From NCBI GenBank assembly GCA_038134485.1, contig JAYPVG010000010.1, positions 35,667 to 99,666 on the forward strand: a DNA stretch of 64,000 bases, read 5' to 3'. Below the pieces are notes generated by a model. It was not told the origin of the DNA. It ran no database searches and was given only the letters and a program-made list of their open reading frames with translations. Positions 36,463 through 45,688 of this stretch are shown here, piece after piece. Within the stretch, counting starts at the first letter, position 1; each line of letters starts with the position of its first letter. The translations under genes and the position numbers were made by a program. Source of the DNA: NORP240 sp038134485 (GTDB lineage: Bacteria > Pseudomonadota > Gammaproteobacteria > Pseudomonadales > Pseudohongiellaceae).

Positions 36463-38967
36463 CTAGAAGCGCCAGCGTGCGCCAATCCATCCGGCCCGCG
36501 GCGCGCCAGCTCCCAGAAAATAGGGTCGATCATTACTGATAAAATCGAGTACCTCGGTGGGGTCCTCGCCAAGCAGGCCAAAGCTTTCATACTCGGAATC
36601 AAGCAAATTGTTTACCCGCGCAAACACGGTAATCTGGTCACTGACCCGATAAGTGGCCCTTAGATTCATCACTGCAAATCCCCGTACCGCGTCAAGCTGG
36701 TTCGACTCGTCCCCTCGCAGTCGCTGATCGGAGTTGTAGATCATCTCGGCCGCAACGACCAGCTGCTCATTAATTCGATAGCTGCCACCCAGCTTGGCCT
36801 GGTGCCTGGGTATACCCGGAATTCGATCACCCGCTTGCACACTAATATTTCCCTCGGCGTTGGCAAAATTATGATTGGGACTCAATGCAAGAAAATCGTC
36901 TTCAAACGTCGCCTCAACGAAACTGTAAGTTGCGAACCAATCGAGAGACCCAAGTGTTCCTCTGAGCGATGACTCGAATCCCAGCCGCTGGGTCTTGTCG
37001 ACGTTTGCAAACAATCCGGTAGCCCTTCCGGTAGTCTGGAAGATTATGTCATCTTCATTGACCGCATGGAAAATTCCCAGGCGGTAGTTTACGTCTTCGG
37101 TATCCAGCCTGAATCCTGCCTCCACATTCCTGGTCACCACATCATCAAGCGGCGGGTCAGCCAGAAAGGCGTTGGGCAAGCGGCACTCAAATTCTACATT
37201 TTCCGGATCACCGCCCTCGGCTTCCGTCCGCGCCTGCGCCAGGTTAAAAATTTCTTCATTGCATGACAGCTCGATCGGCGTCGGCACGCGGTTGGATTCA
37301 TTGTATGAGAGGTAGGCATTGAATCCCTCGTCGATCTGCCAGGCCAGGCCCACCGACGGATTAAACCGCGAAAAGTTGTGATCACCGTTCAACTCGGGTC
37401 TCTCACCACTGCGATCTCGCAGGGTCACATCGCTTTCATTGAATCGTCCCGCCACGGTCAGAGTCAGCGTATTTGAAAGATCCAGAGAGTTGGTGAAGTA
37501 AAAGCTCCCGGTCCCCGTTTCTGTGGCAATCGCGGTTGCTGCCTCATCAAAGTAGGTGCCGGTTCCCAGTCCCGCAGTGGAGCGTGTTATCGAATCGAGG
37601 CCTGCCAATTCGGTTATTGAACGGAAGCGTGATCGACCGGAGAAGTAACTTAGCCCCAGAACCAATTGATTACGAAAGCCGGCCAGATCACCCAGGTAGG
37701 TAAGCTGACCTTCAAGGCCCTCGCTGACCTGTCTGCGATTACTGATATTGTTGATTGCTTCATCGGCTAATAAACCGCTTCCACTCAATGCATCGCTGAT
37801 ATTTGCCAGCGCGAAGTCTTCCGGGTCCAGGCCCGCCAGGATCGACTGCGATTCAATGAACTGCTCAAGTTGATCGAAACTGCTTACTTCCGCAAAGTTA
37901 CCGTTGCAAATCTGGCCAAGATCTATGCCCAGCTCAACCTCAAGCAGTTCCTCAATATCTTCCGGCTCTTCGAGCAGAACCCTGTTACCACCCGAAAACT
38001 CACAGAGCTCAAATTCGGAGGCATCCCCGTTAAACGAGTCTGTATCGTTTCTCCGCCGGTATACGGTCCCGGAAAGCAGCAGCAAGTCGTTAAGCCTGTG
38101 GCTGCCGTTGAGACTCAAAAGAGTGACATTGTTTTCAGTTATATCAGGAGCCGTAAACACTGCCGCGCGATCAATTTCGAGCAATCCCTCCGGCGCCGGG
38201 CCATTGCCGGTCAGTTCGCTGTTACCCTTCTGAATCGCAAGGTCCAGGCTGGAGCGATCGCCGTCTCTCCAGTTCAAACTTGAGTAGAAATTCAGCGCAT
38301 TCGAATATGAAAGATCACGCCAGCCGTCTTCTTCGAAGTAATTGAGATTGACGTAGTATCCCCAGCTGCCGTTGTTTCCTCCAGCCTCGACTGTGCCAAC
38401 ATGCCGGTTCCAGTCTCCCGTATAAAATTCAGCTTCTCTACCTGAATAATTGAAACCGTTCTTCATGTTGATGTTGATCGCTCCACCCAGGGCATTCAGC
38501 CCGAATACGGGATTGGCACCACTTAGTAACGTCATACTGGATATTGCCGCTTCCGGCAGCATGTCCCAGCTTACTGCGTCACCCAGAGGTTCATTGATTC
38601 TTACTCCGTCCTGATAGACCGCCACACCCTGAGGAAGGCCGAGCAGTGGAGAGGCGGTGAAGCCGCGAAACTGCAAATCCGGCTGCAGGGGATTGTTCTG
38701 CGCCGCATTGATATTGACGCTTGCCAGGTTACTGTTCAGATGATCTGTGATGTCCAGTGCGAGAGAGTCGACCAGCTCCGATGCGCTGACCGTTTGGGCA
38801 TTAAATGGAATCTTGCTTAGCTGGAGACCAGCCCCCGCCAGGGGCGTAACGCCGACAACTGTGATTTCCTCGATTTCCTGAGCCAGACTGCCGCAAGTAA
38901 TTATCGTAGCCACCATTGCCAGTGCAAAAGCCGGATAAAGTGAATTTCGGCCGCGTTTTTTCGCCAC
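36463..38967 (-). CDS. TonB-dependent receptor
   Basis: An 834-residue outer-membrane receptor starting at GTG 38967, behind a GGAGAG site. The signal peptide runs through about residue 30 (LSLAQEIEEITVVG region), followed by a TonB box-like EEITVVG, a plug domain with QLRFRGFTASPLLG-type motif (DLQFRGFTASP), GVAVYQDGVRINEPLGD and NALGGAINI. The barrel ends GWIGARWRF with terminal Phe. It resembles the FecA-like/iron or small-organic receptors but the ligand cannot be assigned. A TATAAT box lies 31 bases upstream. Confidence 0.93.
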   Translation of the reverse strand: MAKKRGRNSLYPAFALAMVATIITCGSLAQEIEEITVVGVTPLAGAGLQLSKIPFNAQTVSASELVDSLALDITDHLNSNLASVNINAAQNNPLQPDLQFRGFTASPLLGLPQGVAVYQDGVRINEPLGDAVSWDMLPEAAISSMTLLSGANPVFGLNALGGAININMKNGFNYSGREAEFYTGDWNRHVGTVEAGGNNGSWGYYVNLNYFEEDGWRDLSYSNALNFYSSLNWRDGDRSSLDLAIQKGNSELTGNGPAPEGLLEIDRAAVFTAPDITENNVTLLSLNGSHRLNDLLLLSGTVYRRRNDTDSFNGDASEFELCEFSGGNRVLLEEPEDIEELLEVELGIDLGQICNGNFAEVSSFDQLEQFIESQSILAGLDPEDFALANISDALSGSGLLADEAINNISNRRQVSEGLEGQLTYLGDLAGFRNQLVLGLSYFSGRSRFRSITELAGLDSITRSTAGLGTGTYFDEAATAIATETGTGSFYFTNSLDLSNTLTLTVAGRFNESDVTLRDRSGERPELNGDHNFSRFNPSVGLAWQIDEGFNAYLSYNESNRVPTPIELSCNEEIFNLAQARTEAEGGDPENVEFECRLPNAFLADPPLDDVVTRNVEAGFRLDTEDVNYRLGIFHAVNEDDIIFQTTGRATGLFANVDKTQRLGFESSLRGTLGSLDWFATYSFVEATFEDDFLALSPNHNFANAEGNISVQAGDRIPGIPRHQAKLGGSYRINEQLVVAAEMIYNSDQRLRGDESNQLDAVRGFAVMNLRATYRVSDQITVFARVNNLLDSEYESFGLLGEDPTEVLDFISNDRPYFLGAGAPRAGWIGARWRF

Positions 38968-38997
38968 TAAGCGCTCTCCAGATTAATAAAAGTCGGG

Positions 38998-39003
38998 ATT
39001 ATA
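38998..39003 (-). promoter_or_regulatory. Candidate -10 box for TonB receptor gene
   Basis: A perfect TATAAT on the minus strand lies about 31 bases upstream of the GTG start. The -35 position is poor (AATACC), so activation by a regulator would be needed. Confidence 0.4.
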
Positions 39004-39142
39004 ACGAATTCACAGGGCGGGGTATTGAGAGAACAGCACTTGCGATTTTCAGCTTTACTAAAGTTATTGAAATATAATCTTCGGAGTTTCATTGCCTTCT
39101 CGACAAAGGCAGCGCTGACCCGGCTTTACTGCGTCATGCTGC

Positions 39143-40198
39143 TCATTTATCGACGCATGCGTCAAGACTCCAAATCCGCTGCTCGCCGAGACCTTTCAGT
39201 GGCACAGATCTTCCGTTACTGACCTGGACCTTTGCAGACCTTGTGGGCATGGTAGCGAGTGACTGATCAGAAATTACTATTTCGTCATGCTTAGCCAAAT
39301 CACAGAGCCTGGAAGCAATGTTGACTGTATTGCCGATAACGCTGTACTGAGAGAAGTCCGCAAAACCAATGGTACCGATGCTGGCCCTACCCCAATCAAG
39401 ACCAATACCAAAGCCGAGGTCGTAGCCGGATGCCACCCATTTGCTGGCGAGGTTTCTGAGTCTTTCACGCACATCGAGCGTGTACTTTGTTGCGACCAGC
39501 TGGTAATCGGCAATCGGTACCGGATCGTTGAAAAACAACATAATCCCGTCACCCGCGAGGAACCCGAGGGTACCACCGTATTCGATAGCGGCTTTGCCGA
39601 CGACAGCGTAAAAATCACTGAGTACAGCAAGGTTCTCCTTGTTGGGAAACATCTGACAGAACTGGGTGAATCCCCTCAGATCGATAAACACGACCGCAAT
39701 GTCCTCGTCATGGATTTCCAGAATACCCTTCTTCTTCTCATCGACCACCATCTTGGCGACTTGCGGCGCAACAAATTTTGACATCGTGCTGAGATTCTGA
39801 GCGGTTGCCAGTTCATCCTCTCTAATACTGAGCAAAGACTCTGTTTTTGCCAGCAGCTCATTCGCGGAAAATGGTTTTGTTATAAAATCATCGGCTCCCG
39901 CTTGCAGGCCACGCACTTTATCGCCGTCCGCGCCGCCGGTCATCAGAATTATGGGCAGTCTGCCAATTGTCGAGTCGGCGCGAATCTTTCTGGTAATTTC
40001 CAGCCCGTCTTCGGTGGGTAAATTGATATCCAAAAGCAACATCGAAGGCATGTCTTTCGGATCAGAAATTGACTCCATCCTGGCAAAAAACTCCGGTGAG
40101 TCAGGCTGAGTCTCAACATCAAAGCCTTTGACTCTAAGGACTGTAGCGATGACATCAATGAACGCCTTGTCATCATCAACTATCAAGATTTTAGCCAT
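39143..40198 (-). CDS. Response regulator fused to class III nucleotidyl cyclase
   Basis: A 351-residue output protein. The receiver domain (1-120) has VDDD and phospho-acceptor Asp57 in LLLDINLP. A linker helix leads to a class III cyclase catalytic domain (about 165-345) with metal Asp residues in FIDLRGF and AGDGIM, and YSVIGNTVNIASRL. The purine-specifying Lys position of adenylyl cyclases appears to be Phe (GGTLGFLAGD), so the product cannot be predicted. It lies divergent from the receiver/H-NOX operon and probably receives phosphate from one of those kinases. This assignment of partner is inference. Confidence 0.88.
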   Translation of the reverse strand: MAKILIVDDDKAFIDVIATVLRVKGFDVETQPDSPEFFARMESISDPKDMPSMLLLDINLPTEDGLEITRKIRADSTIGRLPIILMTGGADGDKVRGLQAGADDFITKPFSANELLAKTESLLSIREDELATAQNLSTMSKFVAPQVAKMVVDEKKKGILEIHDEDIAVVFIDLRGFTQFCQMFPNKENLAVLSDFYAVVGKAAIEYGGTLGFLAGDGIMLFFNDPVPIADYQLVATKYTLDVRERLRNLASKWVASGYDLGFGIGLDWGRASIGTIGFADFSQYSVIGNTVNIASRLCDLAKHDEIVISDQSLATMPTRSAKVQVSNGRSVPLKGLGEQRIWSLDACVDK

Positions 40199-40299
40199 AA
40201 TGTATATACGATGCAGATCTACGGCTCAGCAACCTTGCCGCACACAGATAAATTTCAGTTAGTCTTTCGATCTAATCTATTCCCGACGGATTATGTCGC

Positions 40300-40317
40300 C
40301 AGGGAGGAGGTTCCCTG
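40300..40317. promoter_or_regulatory. Small inverted repeat in divergent signalling spacer
   Basis: CAGGGA and TCCCTG flank a 6-base centre in the 297-base spacer (40199-40495) between the divergent cyclase and receiver genes. It is a possible operator or 5' hairpin; nothing else was recognised there. Confidence 0.25.
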
Positions 40318-40495
40318 CCAGCTCTATCGATCGCGAATACTATCACACTTTGCGTTTTGTCGAATCGCAATACCAGCATAAAGATGGCAATCGTGTGGTA
40401 GCCTTTCGTAGTGAATCTCGATTATGATTGATTGAAATTGAACTACAAAATGGAACTCTGCAATCACAGAATCTGTCAATGAGGAACAGGAATGC

Positions 40496-40867
40496 ATGAA
40501 CATACTCCTGGTAGACGACGACCCGGATATTGTAGACACTCTCGCGGCGCAGCTCACGATTTCCAAATTACAGGCTAATGTAGAAGGTACTTATAGTGGT
40601 GAGGAGGCTCTCGAGCTTCTTTCCGAGTCCGGCAAGTCCTTCGACTTAATCATTAGCGATGTGAGCTTGGGGGGTATGGATGGCTATCAACTTCTTGAGA
40701 CTATACGGGATCAGGGATTTAGCAACCCGATGATTTTGATGTCGGGTGATATCCCCGTCAAGACTTCGAAAGAAAAACATATTTTCACTGAGTGTGCTTT
40801 CATTGAAAAACCTTGGGATATGAATGACGTAGTGGAGAAAATCAGTGGCTGTCTGGACCTCCGATGA
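40496..40867 (+). CDS. Single-domain response regulator (receiver only)
   Basis: A 123-residue CheY-type receiver with no output domain. The acidic pocket VDDDPD is at the N-terminus, the phosphorylation site is Asp55 in IISDVSLGG, followed by Ser in LMSGD and Lys in IEKPWD. ATG 40496 is behind GAGGAACAGG. It is the first gene of a plus-strand series that continues with H-NOX and sensor kinases, so it probably acts as a phosphate shuttle or sink for those kinases. Confidence 0.92.
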   Translation: MNILLVDDDPDIVDTLAAQLTISKLQANVEGTYSGEEALELLSESGKSFDLIISDVSLGGMDGYQLLETIRDQGFSNPMILMSGDIPVKTSKEKHIFTECAFIEKPWDMNDVVEKISGCLDLR

Positions 40868-40882
40868 CGCCTTGCGGTCTGA

Positions 40883-40910
40883 CTTGCCAGAGGCTAAATA
40901 CTAATTATCC
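40883..40910 (+). promoter_or_regulatory. Candidate sigma70-type promoter before H-NOX gene
   Basis: TTGCCA and TATCCT are separated by 16 bases, just upstream of the H-NOX start. The match is partial; an internal promoter is possible. Confidence 0.3.
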
Positions 40911-40934
40911 TGATTCATCAAAGGTGGGCATGAT

Positions 40935-41483
40935 ATGTACGGCATGATCAATGATGCGATTCGCGAAATGGCAATGGTCGAGTTAAGTGAGGGAGAGTGG
41001 AATTCACTTTGCGCGAGCCTCGACATACCGATGAAATTCGGCCGCATGACAACCTACGACGATGCAGTCACCTACCAATTAGTCACGGCGATTTCCGAAA
41101 CACTTGGGCTCCCGGTTGACGACCTGCTTAAGGAGTTCGGTAAATTCTGGATCCAGTATGCGGCAAAAACCCATTATGGATCACTTCTTAAAATGTTTGG
41201 CTCGTCATTCGAAGAATGCCTCAATAATCTCAATTTTATGCACGCTCACATGGGCAATTCTATGCCCGACTTAGTGCCACCGACGTTTGTAGTTCAGCAG
41301 GAAACCCCTGGAGCCGTATTAGTTCATTACACGTCGAAACGGCCGGGGCTCGCGCCAATGGTCATCGGTCTACTTGATGGCCTGGCAGCATACTATGGCC
41401 GAACGGTAGACGTGACGCAGATCGATGAAGAGAACGCTGCAGAAGCACAAGGAACTCACAAATTTCTCGTGAACCTGCTATAG
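40935..41483 (+). CDS. H-NOX haem nitric-oxide-binding sensor protein
   Basis: A 182-residue stand-alone H-NOX (HNOB) domain, a haem protein that senses nitric oxide and normally controls a partner kinase or cyclase. It begins MYGMIN as the family does. Proximal haem ligand is His103 (NFMHAHMG), followed by conserved PP near 115-116, and the haem-propionate motif Y-x-S-x-R is Tyr132-Ser134-Arg136. The distal region (LAPMV, 139-143) lacks the Tyr seen in oxygen-binding members, which suggests NO selectivity. Start ATG 40935 follows AAAGGTGGG. The kinase gene begins 40 bases after it. Confidence 0.95.
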   Translation: MYGMINDAIREMAMVELSEGEWNSLCASLDIPMKFGRMTTYDDAVTYQLVTAISETLGLPVDDLLKEFGKFWIQYAAKTHYGSLLKMFGSSFEECLNNLNFMHAHMGNSMPDLVPPTFVVQQETPGAVLVHYTSKRPGLAPMVIGLLDGLAAYYGRTVDVTQIDEENAAEAQGTHKFLVNLL

Positions 41484-41522
41484 ACAGCTCAAATATCTAC
41501 CCTGAACTTGCGACCCGACTTA

Positions 41523-43163
41523 ATGCTTGATTTTTTTCTTCAACACACCGCACCGTTTTCCGCTGTTGTAAACTCCAACGGCAAAATCCTTTCCGCGGGT
41601 CGATCGTTCACCAAGTTCACTTCTAATGTAGATCCCATCGACACCCAGATTTACGACTGGTTTGAATGTGATGAATCCGATTCAGATCGCTGGGCGGAAA
41701 TTATTAATCAGAAAATAACCCTGAAACTCAGTCTTACACGACTAAGTGTCAATTGCACCATTGGGGAGATTGATGGAGGGAACCGGTTCTGCTGGTTAGA
41801 ACCGGCGATCTGGGATATCGATTTACTGGTTGATGTCGGCATCGGATTTGAAGACTTTTCCAGGGTGAGTTCAGTCTTTGACTTTGCGATGTTGATTGCT
41901 TCGACACGCATGACCAACGAAGAAATTCTGGAGAACAATAAAGATCTTGAGAAGAACATCAAGCACCTTAACCTTTTTTCTGAAATTGCAAAAGCAGTGG
42001 CAGAGATCGACGATCCACTCGAAATCGCACGTCGATACGTCGAACTCCTGCGACGCCAAGGGCAATGGACTTTAAGTACGATTGTCGAAAGTTTTCAAGG
42101 GAACGAAACCTTTCACTTTAGCTCTGAGGAAGACCTGCAATCTGGACAACTTTCCTCCGGATTGCGAAACAAGCTGGCCAGCATTCCGAATCTTTCCGCG
42201 CAAGCGACTGAAGTCGATGATGGTCAATTCCGGTATCTCTGTTGCAGATTGCAAAATGAAGACGAATCCAGGAGCGGTATTTGCTATGGGCTGGCCAGCA
42301 GCGATGTATCCAAAACCCTGAGCTATCGAGAGCAACAATTCTTTGATCAAACAAATCGGTATGTTTCGGCATTGGTCGCAAATGCGTCAATGCAAAGGGC
42401 GGTGAGCGAAAGAAATATCTTACTGATGGAAAATGCGAGATTACTAACAGCTAGCGAACTGGCAAGATTTGTCGCCCACGAGATCAACAGCCCTCTGGGC
42501 GCCCTAAATGGAAAAATCGATCTGATCCAACATTACTGCAAGAAAGGAGAATCCGATAAGCTTCTGAATGAAGCTATAAGGATGAAAAGTGTCACTGAAC
42601 GGATTCAGAATATAGTCAGCGGCATGAAAAATCTGTCCAAGGAGAGTGCCCAGGATCCTCTCGACTTCGTGCCCCTCAGCACACTGATTGAGGAAGCGGT
42701 CAATCTCTTGACTCACTTGGCTCGAACCAACGGGGTAGCCGTCAGGACTGCCAGAGATATCGATGCGATAGCGTATTGTCGTGAAACTGCAACATTGCAG
42801 ATCTTGGTGAACCTAATCAAGAACGCGATTGAAGCAGTATCGAAATTGAATGATAAATGGGTGTCCGTGGAAGTAACGTCCCTTGCTAATCAGGTCGTTG
42901 TGAAGGTCATTGATAGCGGAGCGGGAATAGATGAAGAGCTTATCAGCAAGATCATGAAACCCTACTTCACCACGAAAAGCAGCAGGGGTGGATCAGGAAT
43001 CGGATTAAGCATTTCGAAGCAACTTGCGGAAGATCAAGGTGGCGAGCTGACTTTTGGGACTCAGGGGGGGCACACGCAATTTACACTCCGCTTGCCAAAT
43101 GCTGAAAGTCAAAAAGCAGCTGGCGAAGCGGCTGCAGATATCTCACTTGAGGAGTCTGATTGA
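41523..43163 (+). CDS. H-NOX-associated sensor histidine kinase
   Basis: A soluble histidine kinase, 546 residues from ATG 41523; TTG 41508 is an alternative. Residues 1-145 resemble the HNOBA domain that follows H-NOX in guanylate cyclases: FFLQHTAPFSAVVNSNGKI, LSAGRSF and then GFEDFSRVSSVFDFAMLI before a signalling helix. A GAF-like segment follows (about 155-290). The HisKA box FVAHEINSPLGAL has His319, and the HATPase shows NLIKNAIEA, DSGAGID and GSGIGLSI. Being next to H-NOX, it is probably its direct partner. There are no membrane helices. Confidence 0.87.
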   Translation: MLDFFLQHTAPFSAVVNSNGKILSAGRSFTKFTSNVDPIDTQIYDWFECDESDSDRWAEIINQKITLKLSLTRLSVNCTIGEIDGGNRFCWLEPAIWDIDLLVDVGIGFEDFSRVSSVFDFAMLIASTRMTNEEILENNKDLEKNIKHLNLFSEIAKAVAEIDDPLEIARRYVELLRRQGQWTLSTIVESFQGNETFHFSSEEDLQSGQLSSGLRNKLASIPNLSAQATEVDDGQFRYLCCRLQNEDESRSGICYGLASSDVSKTLSYREQQFFDQTNRYVSALVANASMQRAVSERNILLMENARLLTASELARFVAHEINSPLGALNGKIDLIQHYCKKGESDKLLNEAIRMKSVTERIQNIVSGMKNLSKESAQDPLDFVPLSTLIEEAVNLLTHLARTNGVAVRTARDIDAIAYCRETATLQILVNLIKNAIEAVSKLNDKWVSVEVTSLANQVVVKVIDSGAGIDEELISKIMKPYFTTKSSRGGSGIGLSISKQLAEDQGGELTFGTQGGHTQFTLRLPNAESQKAAGEAAADISLEESD

Positions 43164-43165
43164 CG

Positions 43166-45679
43166 ATGCAAGCCGCGTTGCCAGGTAATGAAACTGAAAG
43201 ATTGGCCCATATTCGCCGAGAGAAAATTTGCTCGTTGCAAAACCCGCTATTTGACCAGTTACTGCAACTCACGGCCTCGATATTGAGGACTCCTATAGCG
43301 GCAATTTCGATCATTGAGGAGGACCGACAAATATTCCTGGGCATCACTGGACTGGATGCGACGGAGACAACTCGAGACGAGGCTTTTTGTGCTCATACCA
43401 TACTCGATGACAAAATAATGGTTGTGGAAAATGCTGCTGAAGATTATCGGTTCCATGACAACCCACTGGTAACTGGCGAGCCCAGAATCGCAAGTTACGC
43501 GGGGGCCCCCCTGATAACAAAGTCTAATCTTGCTCTTGGAGCGTTATGCGCAATAGATCATAAACCAAGGAAATTCAGCGACAAGGATCTGGAAGTCCTC
43601 TCCACCCTATCGAAATGCGTCATTCAATTGTTCGAACTGGACAATATTTCAAACCATTCTGAGGCAGAACGAAATCTGTTCAAGAGCATTCTTGACAGTG
43701 CGGGGGAGGCCATCATAACGACGGACCAAGACGGACTGATCACAACTTTTAACAAGCAGGCCTCTAACATGCTCGGGTACAAGGCCGACGAGATAGTCGG
43801 GAAACGTACTCCGCTGCTTTGGCTCGACAGCGACCAGGTCGAGCAGACTAAGCGCATGCTGGAGACCGCCCTTGGGACGTCGCCAATTTCAGGCATGGAA
43901 GTCCTCACCAATAAATTAATGCAGGCGAACCATGCCCGAGAATGGACCCTGGTAGACTCACAGGGGCGAAAATTTCCTAGCCTGTTAAGTGTTACACCAG
44001 TCAACGACAATGATGGCTCAATTCTAGGTTACACAACCATCGCCAGGGATTTTACTGAGCAGAAGCAAGCTGCTCTGGAACTGGAAAGAAAGCAGATAAA
44101 ACTGGCGGAAACTGTTAAAGAACTCTCCAGACAGAATCAGATACTTGAAGAGCTCAGGTTTATTCAGAATTTGTACCTAGAAAACAAGGATTTGCACGTC
44201 GTTTGGAAAAGACTCCTCGAGTCGCTCATTTACTACACGGAGAGCGAGTACGGTTTTATCGGAGAGATTCGCGAGGATGATACCGGAAGATATTTGCAAA
44301 CCCATGCGATCACTGACATTTCATGGAATGAAGAAACCAAGGCATTTTACGACGCCAAAGCAATTGATGGCTTTGAATTCCGCAATCTCGACACTTTATT
44401 CGGACAGGTGATTAAAACTGAAAAAGTCTTGGTTGCCAATGACCCACCGAATCATCCTAATGCCCATGGTGTGCCCGAAGGTCACCCGCCGTTAAAGAGT
44501 TTTATTGGTATTCCGATTCTTGCTGACGATAAAATGATTGCTATGGCTGGCCTGGCAAATCGCGCTGGCGGCTACGAGCCGAATGATCGCAGCATCGATC
44601 TGTTCCTACACACGTATGCGTTATTGGTACAAACAATACTTGATAGACGCAAGCAATCAAAAACTCAAGGTCAACTTGCGCGCATTATAGATGAGCAAAG
44701 CATCGGATTCTGGGACTGGACGCTTGGCCGGAACCCAATAATCATCGGGGTATTGCAAGACCTTCTGGGATATCCGGCTGAGTTAATGGAATCCCCAACC
44801 TGGGAATTCCTCGTATCAATCGCGCACCCGGATGACGTTGAAGCAGCCAAGGGGGTACTCCAACGACATTTTAAGAAAGAGACTCCCTATTTTATTTTGG
44901 AAATAAGGCTACTTTCTCAAGATAAAAAATGGCACTGGATTCGATTCCAGGGCCACACCACCGAGCGTGATGCCAATGGCAGGGTAATTTCGATGAGCGG
45001 TCTTCATCGCAATATATCCGACTACAAGCAGTATGAAGAACAACAGAGAATTCTGGAAGCAAACAAAAATATGATTGAGGAAGTCCACCACCGCGTAAAA
45101 AACAACCTGCAGGTAGTGTCGGGACTACTATTTATTCAGGAGCGTGAAAACCGGGAAAACCCGGAAATTTTGGGCCAATTCCGTGACACACGAGCGCGTG
45201 TGTCCGCAATAGCTTCGCTGCATGAAATGCTCTACCGCTATCGTAAAGCCACGCATGTGCCGGTTCGGTCTCTGATCGAAGGCATAATGAATAACATCCG
45301 TGATGTGTACTCTGATCAAATCTCCCGATTGGAATTTAAGGTCAACGGCCCTGAATTCGAACTGGACACTGCAAAAGCAGATCCTTTAGCTCTGATTGTT
45401 AATGAATTGATCACAAATGCTGTAAAACACGCCTTCGAGCCCGATCAGCCAGGTTTAATCCAAGTGCTGCTTGAAAGACACGATGATACCGATAGCAATT
45501 CGCTTGTCGAAATTACCGTATCAGACAACGGTAAGGGTCTGAAAGTCTCAACTCCCGGCAAGGATAAGGCTGGCATAGGATTAAACCTGTTGGGTCGCTT
45601 GGGAGAACAGCTGCTTGGTGAAGTGCGACACATCGATAGCCCTGTTGGCACCCAGTGGAAAATTTCTTTCCCCGAGTAA
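43166..45679 (+). CDS. GAF/PAS sensor kinase of HisKA_2 type
   Basis: An 837-residue soluble sensor kinase. Domains in order are GAF (about 20-160, ISIIEEDRQIFLG, CAHTILD), PAS (about 165-300, ILDSAGEAIITTDQDG), a coiled coil, GAF (about 340-490), PAS (about 505-630), HisKA_2 box EVHHRVKNNLQVVSG (His-His at 641-642) and HATPase with NELITNAVKHAF. ATG 43166 is behind GAGGAG; TTG 43160 would overlap the stop of the previous kinase. HisKA_2/HWE kinases usually pair with single or atypical receivers, like the next gene. Confidence 0.9.
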   Translation: MQAALPGNETERLAHIRREKICSLQNPLFDQLLQLTASILRTPIAAISIIEEDRQIFLGITGLDATETTRDEAFCAHTILDDKIMVVENAAEDYRFHDNPLVTGEPRIASYAGAPLITKSNLALGALCAIDHKPRKFSDKDLEVLSTLSKCVIQLFELDNISNHSEAERNLFKSILDSAGEAIITTDQDGLITTFNKQASNMLGYKADEIVGKRTPLLWLDSDQVEQTKRMLETALGTSPISGMEVLTNKLMQANHAREWTLVDSQGRKFPSLLSVTPVNDNDGSILGYTTIARDFTEQKQAALELERKQIKLAETVKELSRQNQILEELRFIQNLYLENKDLHVVWKRLLESLIYYTESEYGFIGEIREDDTGRYLQTHAITDISWNEETKAFYDAKAIDGFEFRNLDTLFGQVIKTEKVLVANDPPNHPNAHGVPEGHPPLKSFIGIPILADDKMIAMAGLANRAGGYEPNDRSIDLFLHTYALLVQTILDRRKQSKTQGQLARIIDEQSIGFWDWTLGRNPIIIGVLQDLLGYPAELMESPTWEFLVSIAHPDDVEAAKGVLQRHFKKETPYFILEIRLLSQDKKWHWIRFQGHTTERDANGRVISMSGLHRNISDYKQYEEQQRILEANKNMIEEVHHRVKNNLQVVSGLLFIQERENRENPEILGQFRDTRARVSAIASLHEMLYRYRKATHVPVRSLIEGIMNNIRDVYSDQISRLEFKVNGPEFELDTAKADPLALIVNELITNAVKHAFEPDQPGLIQVLLERHDDTDSNSLVEITVSDNGKGLKVSTPGKDKAGIGLNLLGRLGEQLLGEVRHIDSPVGTQWKISFPE

Positions 45680-45688
45680 AACTAAGAT

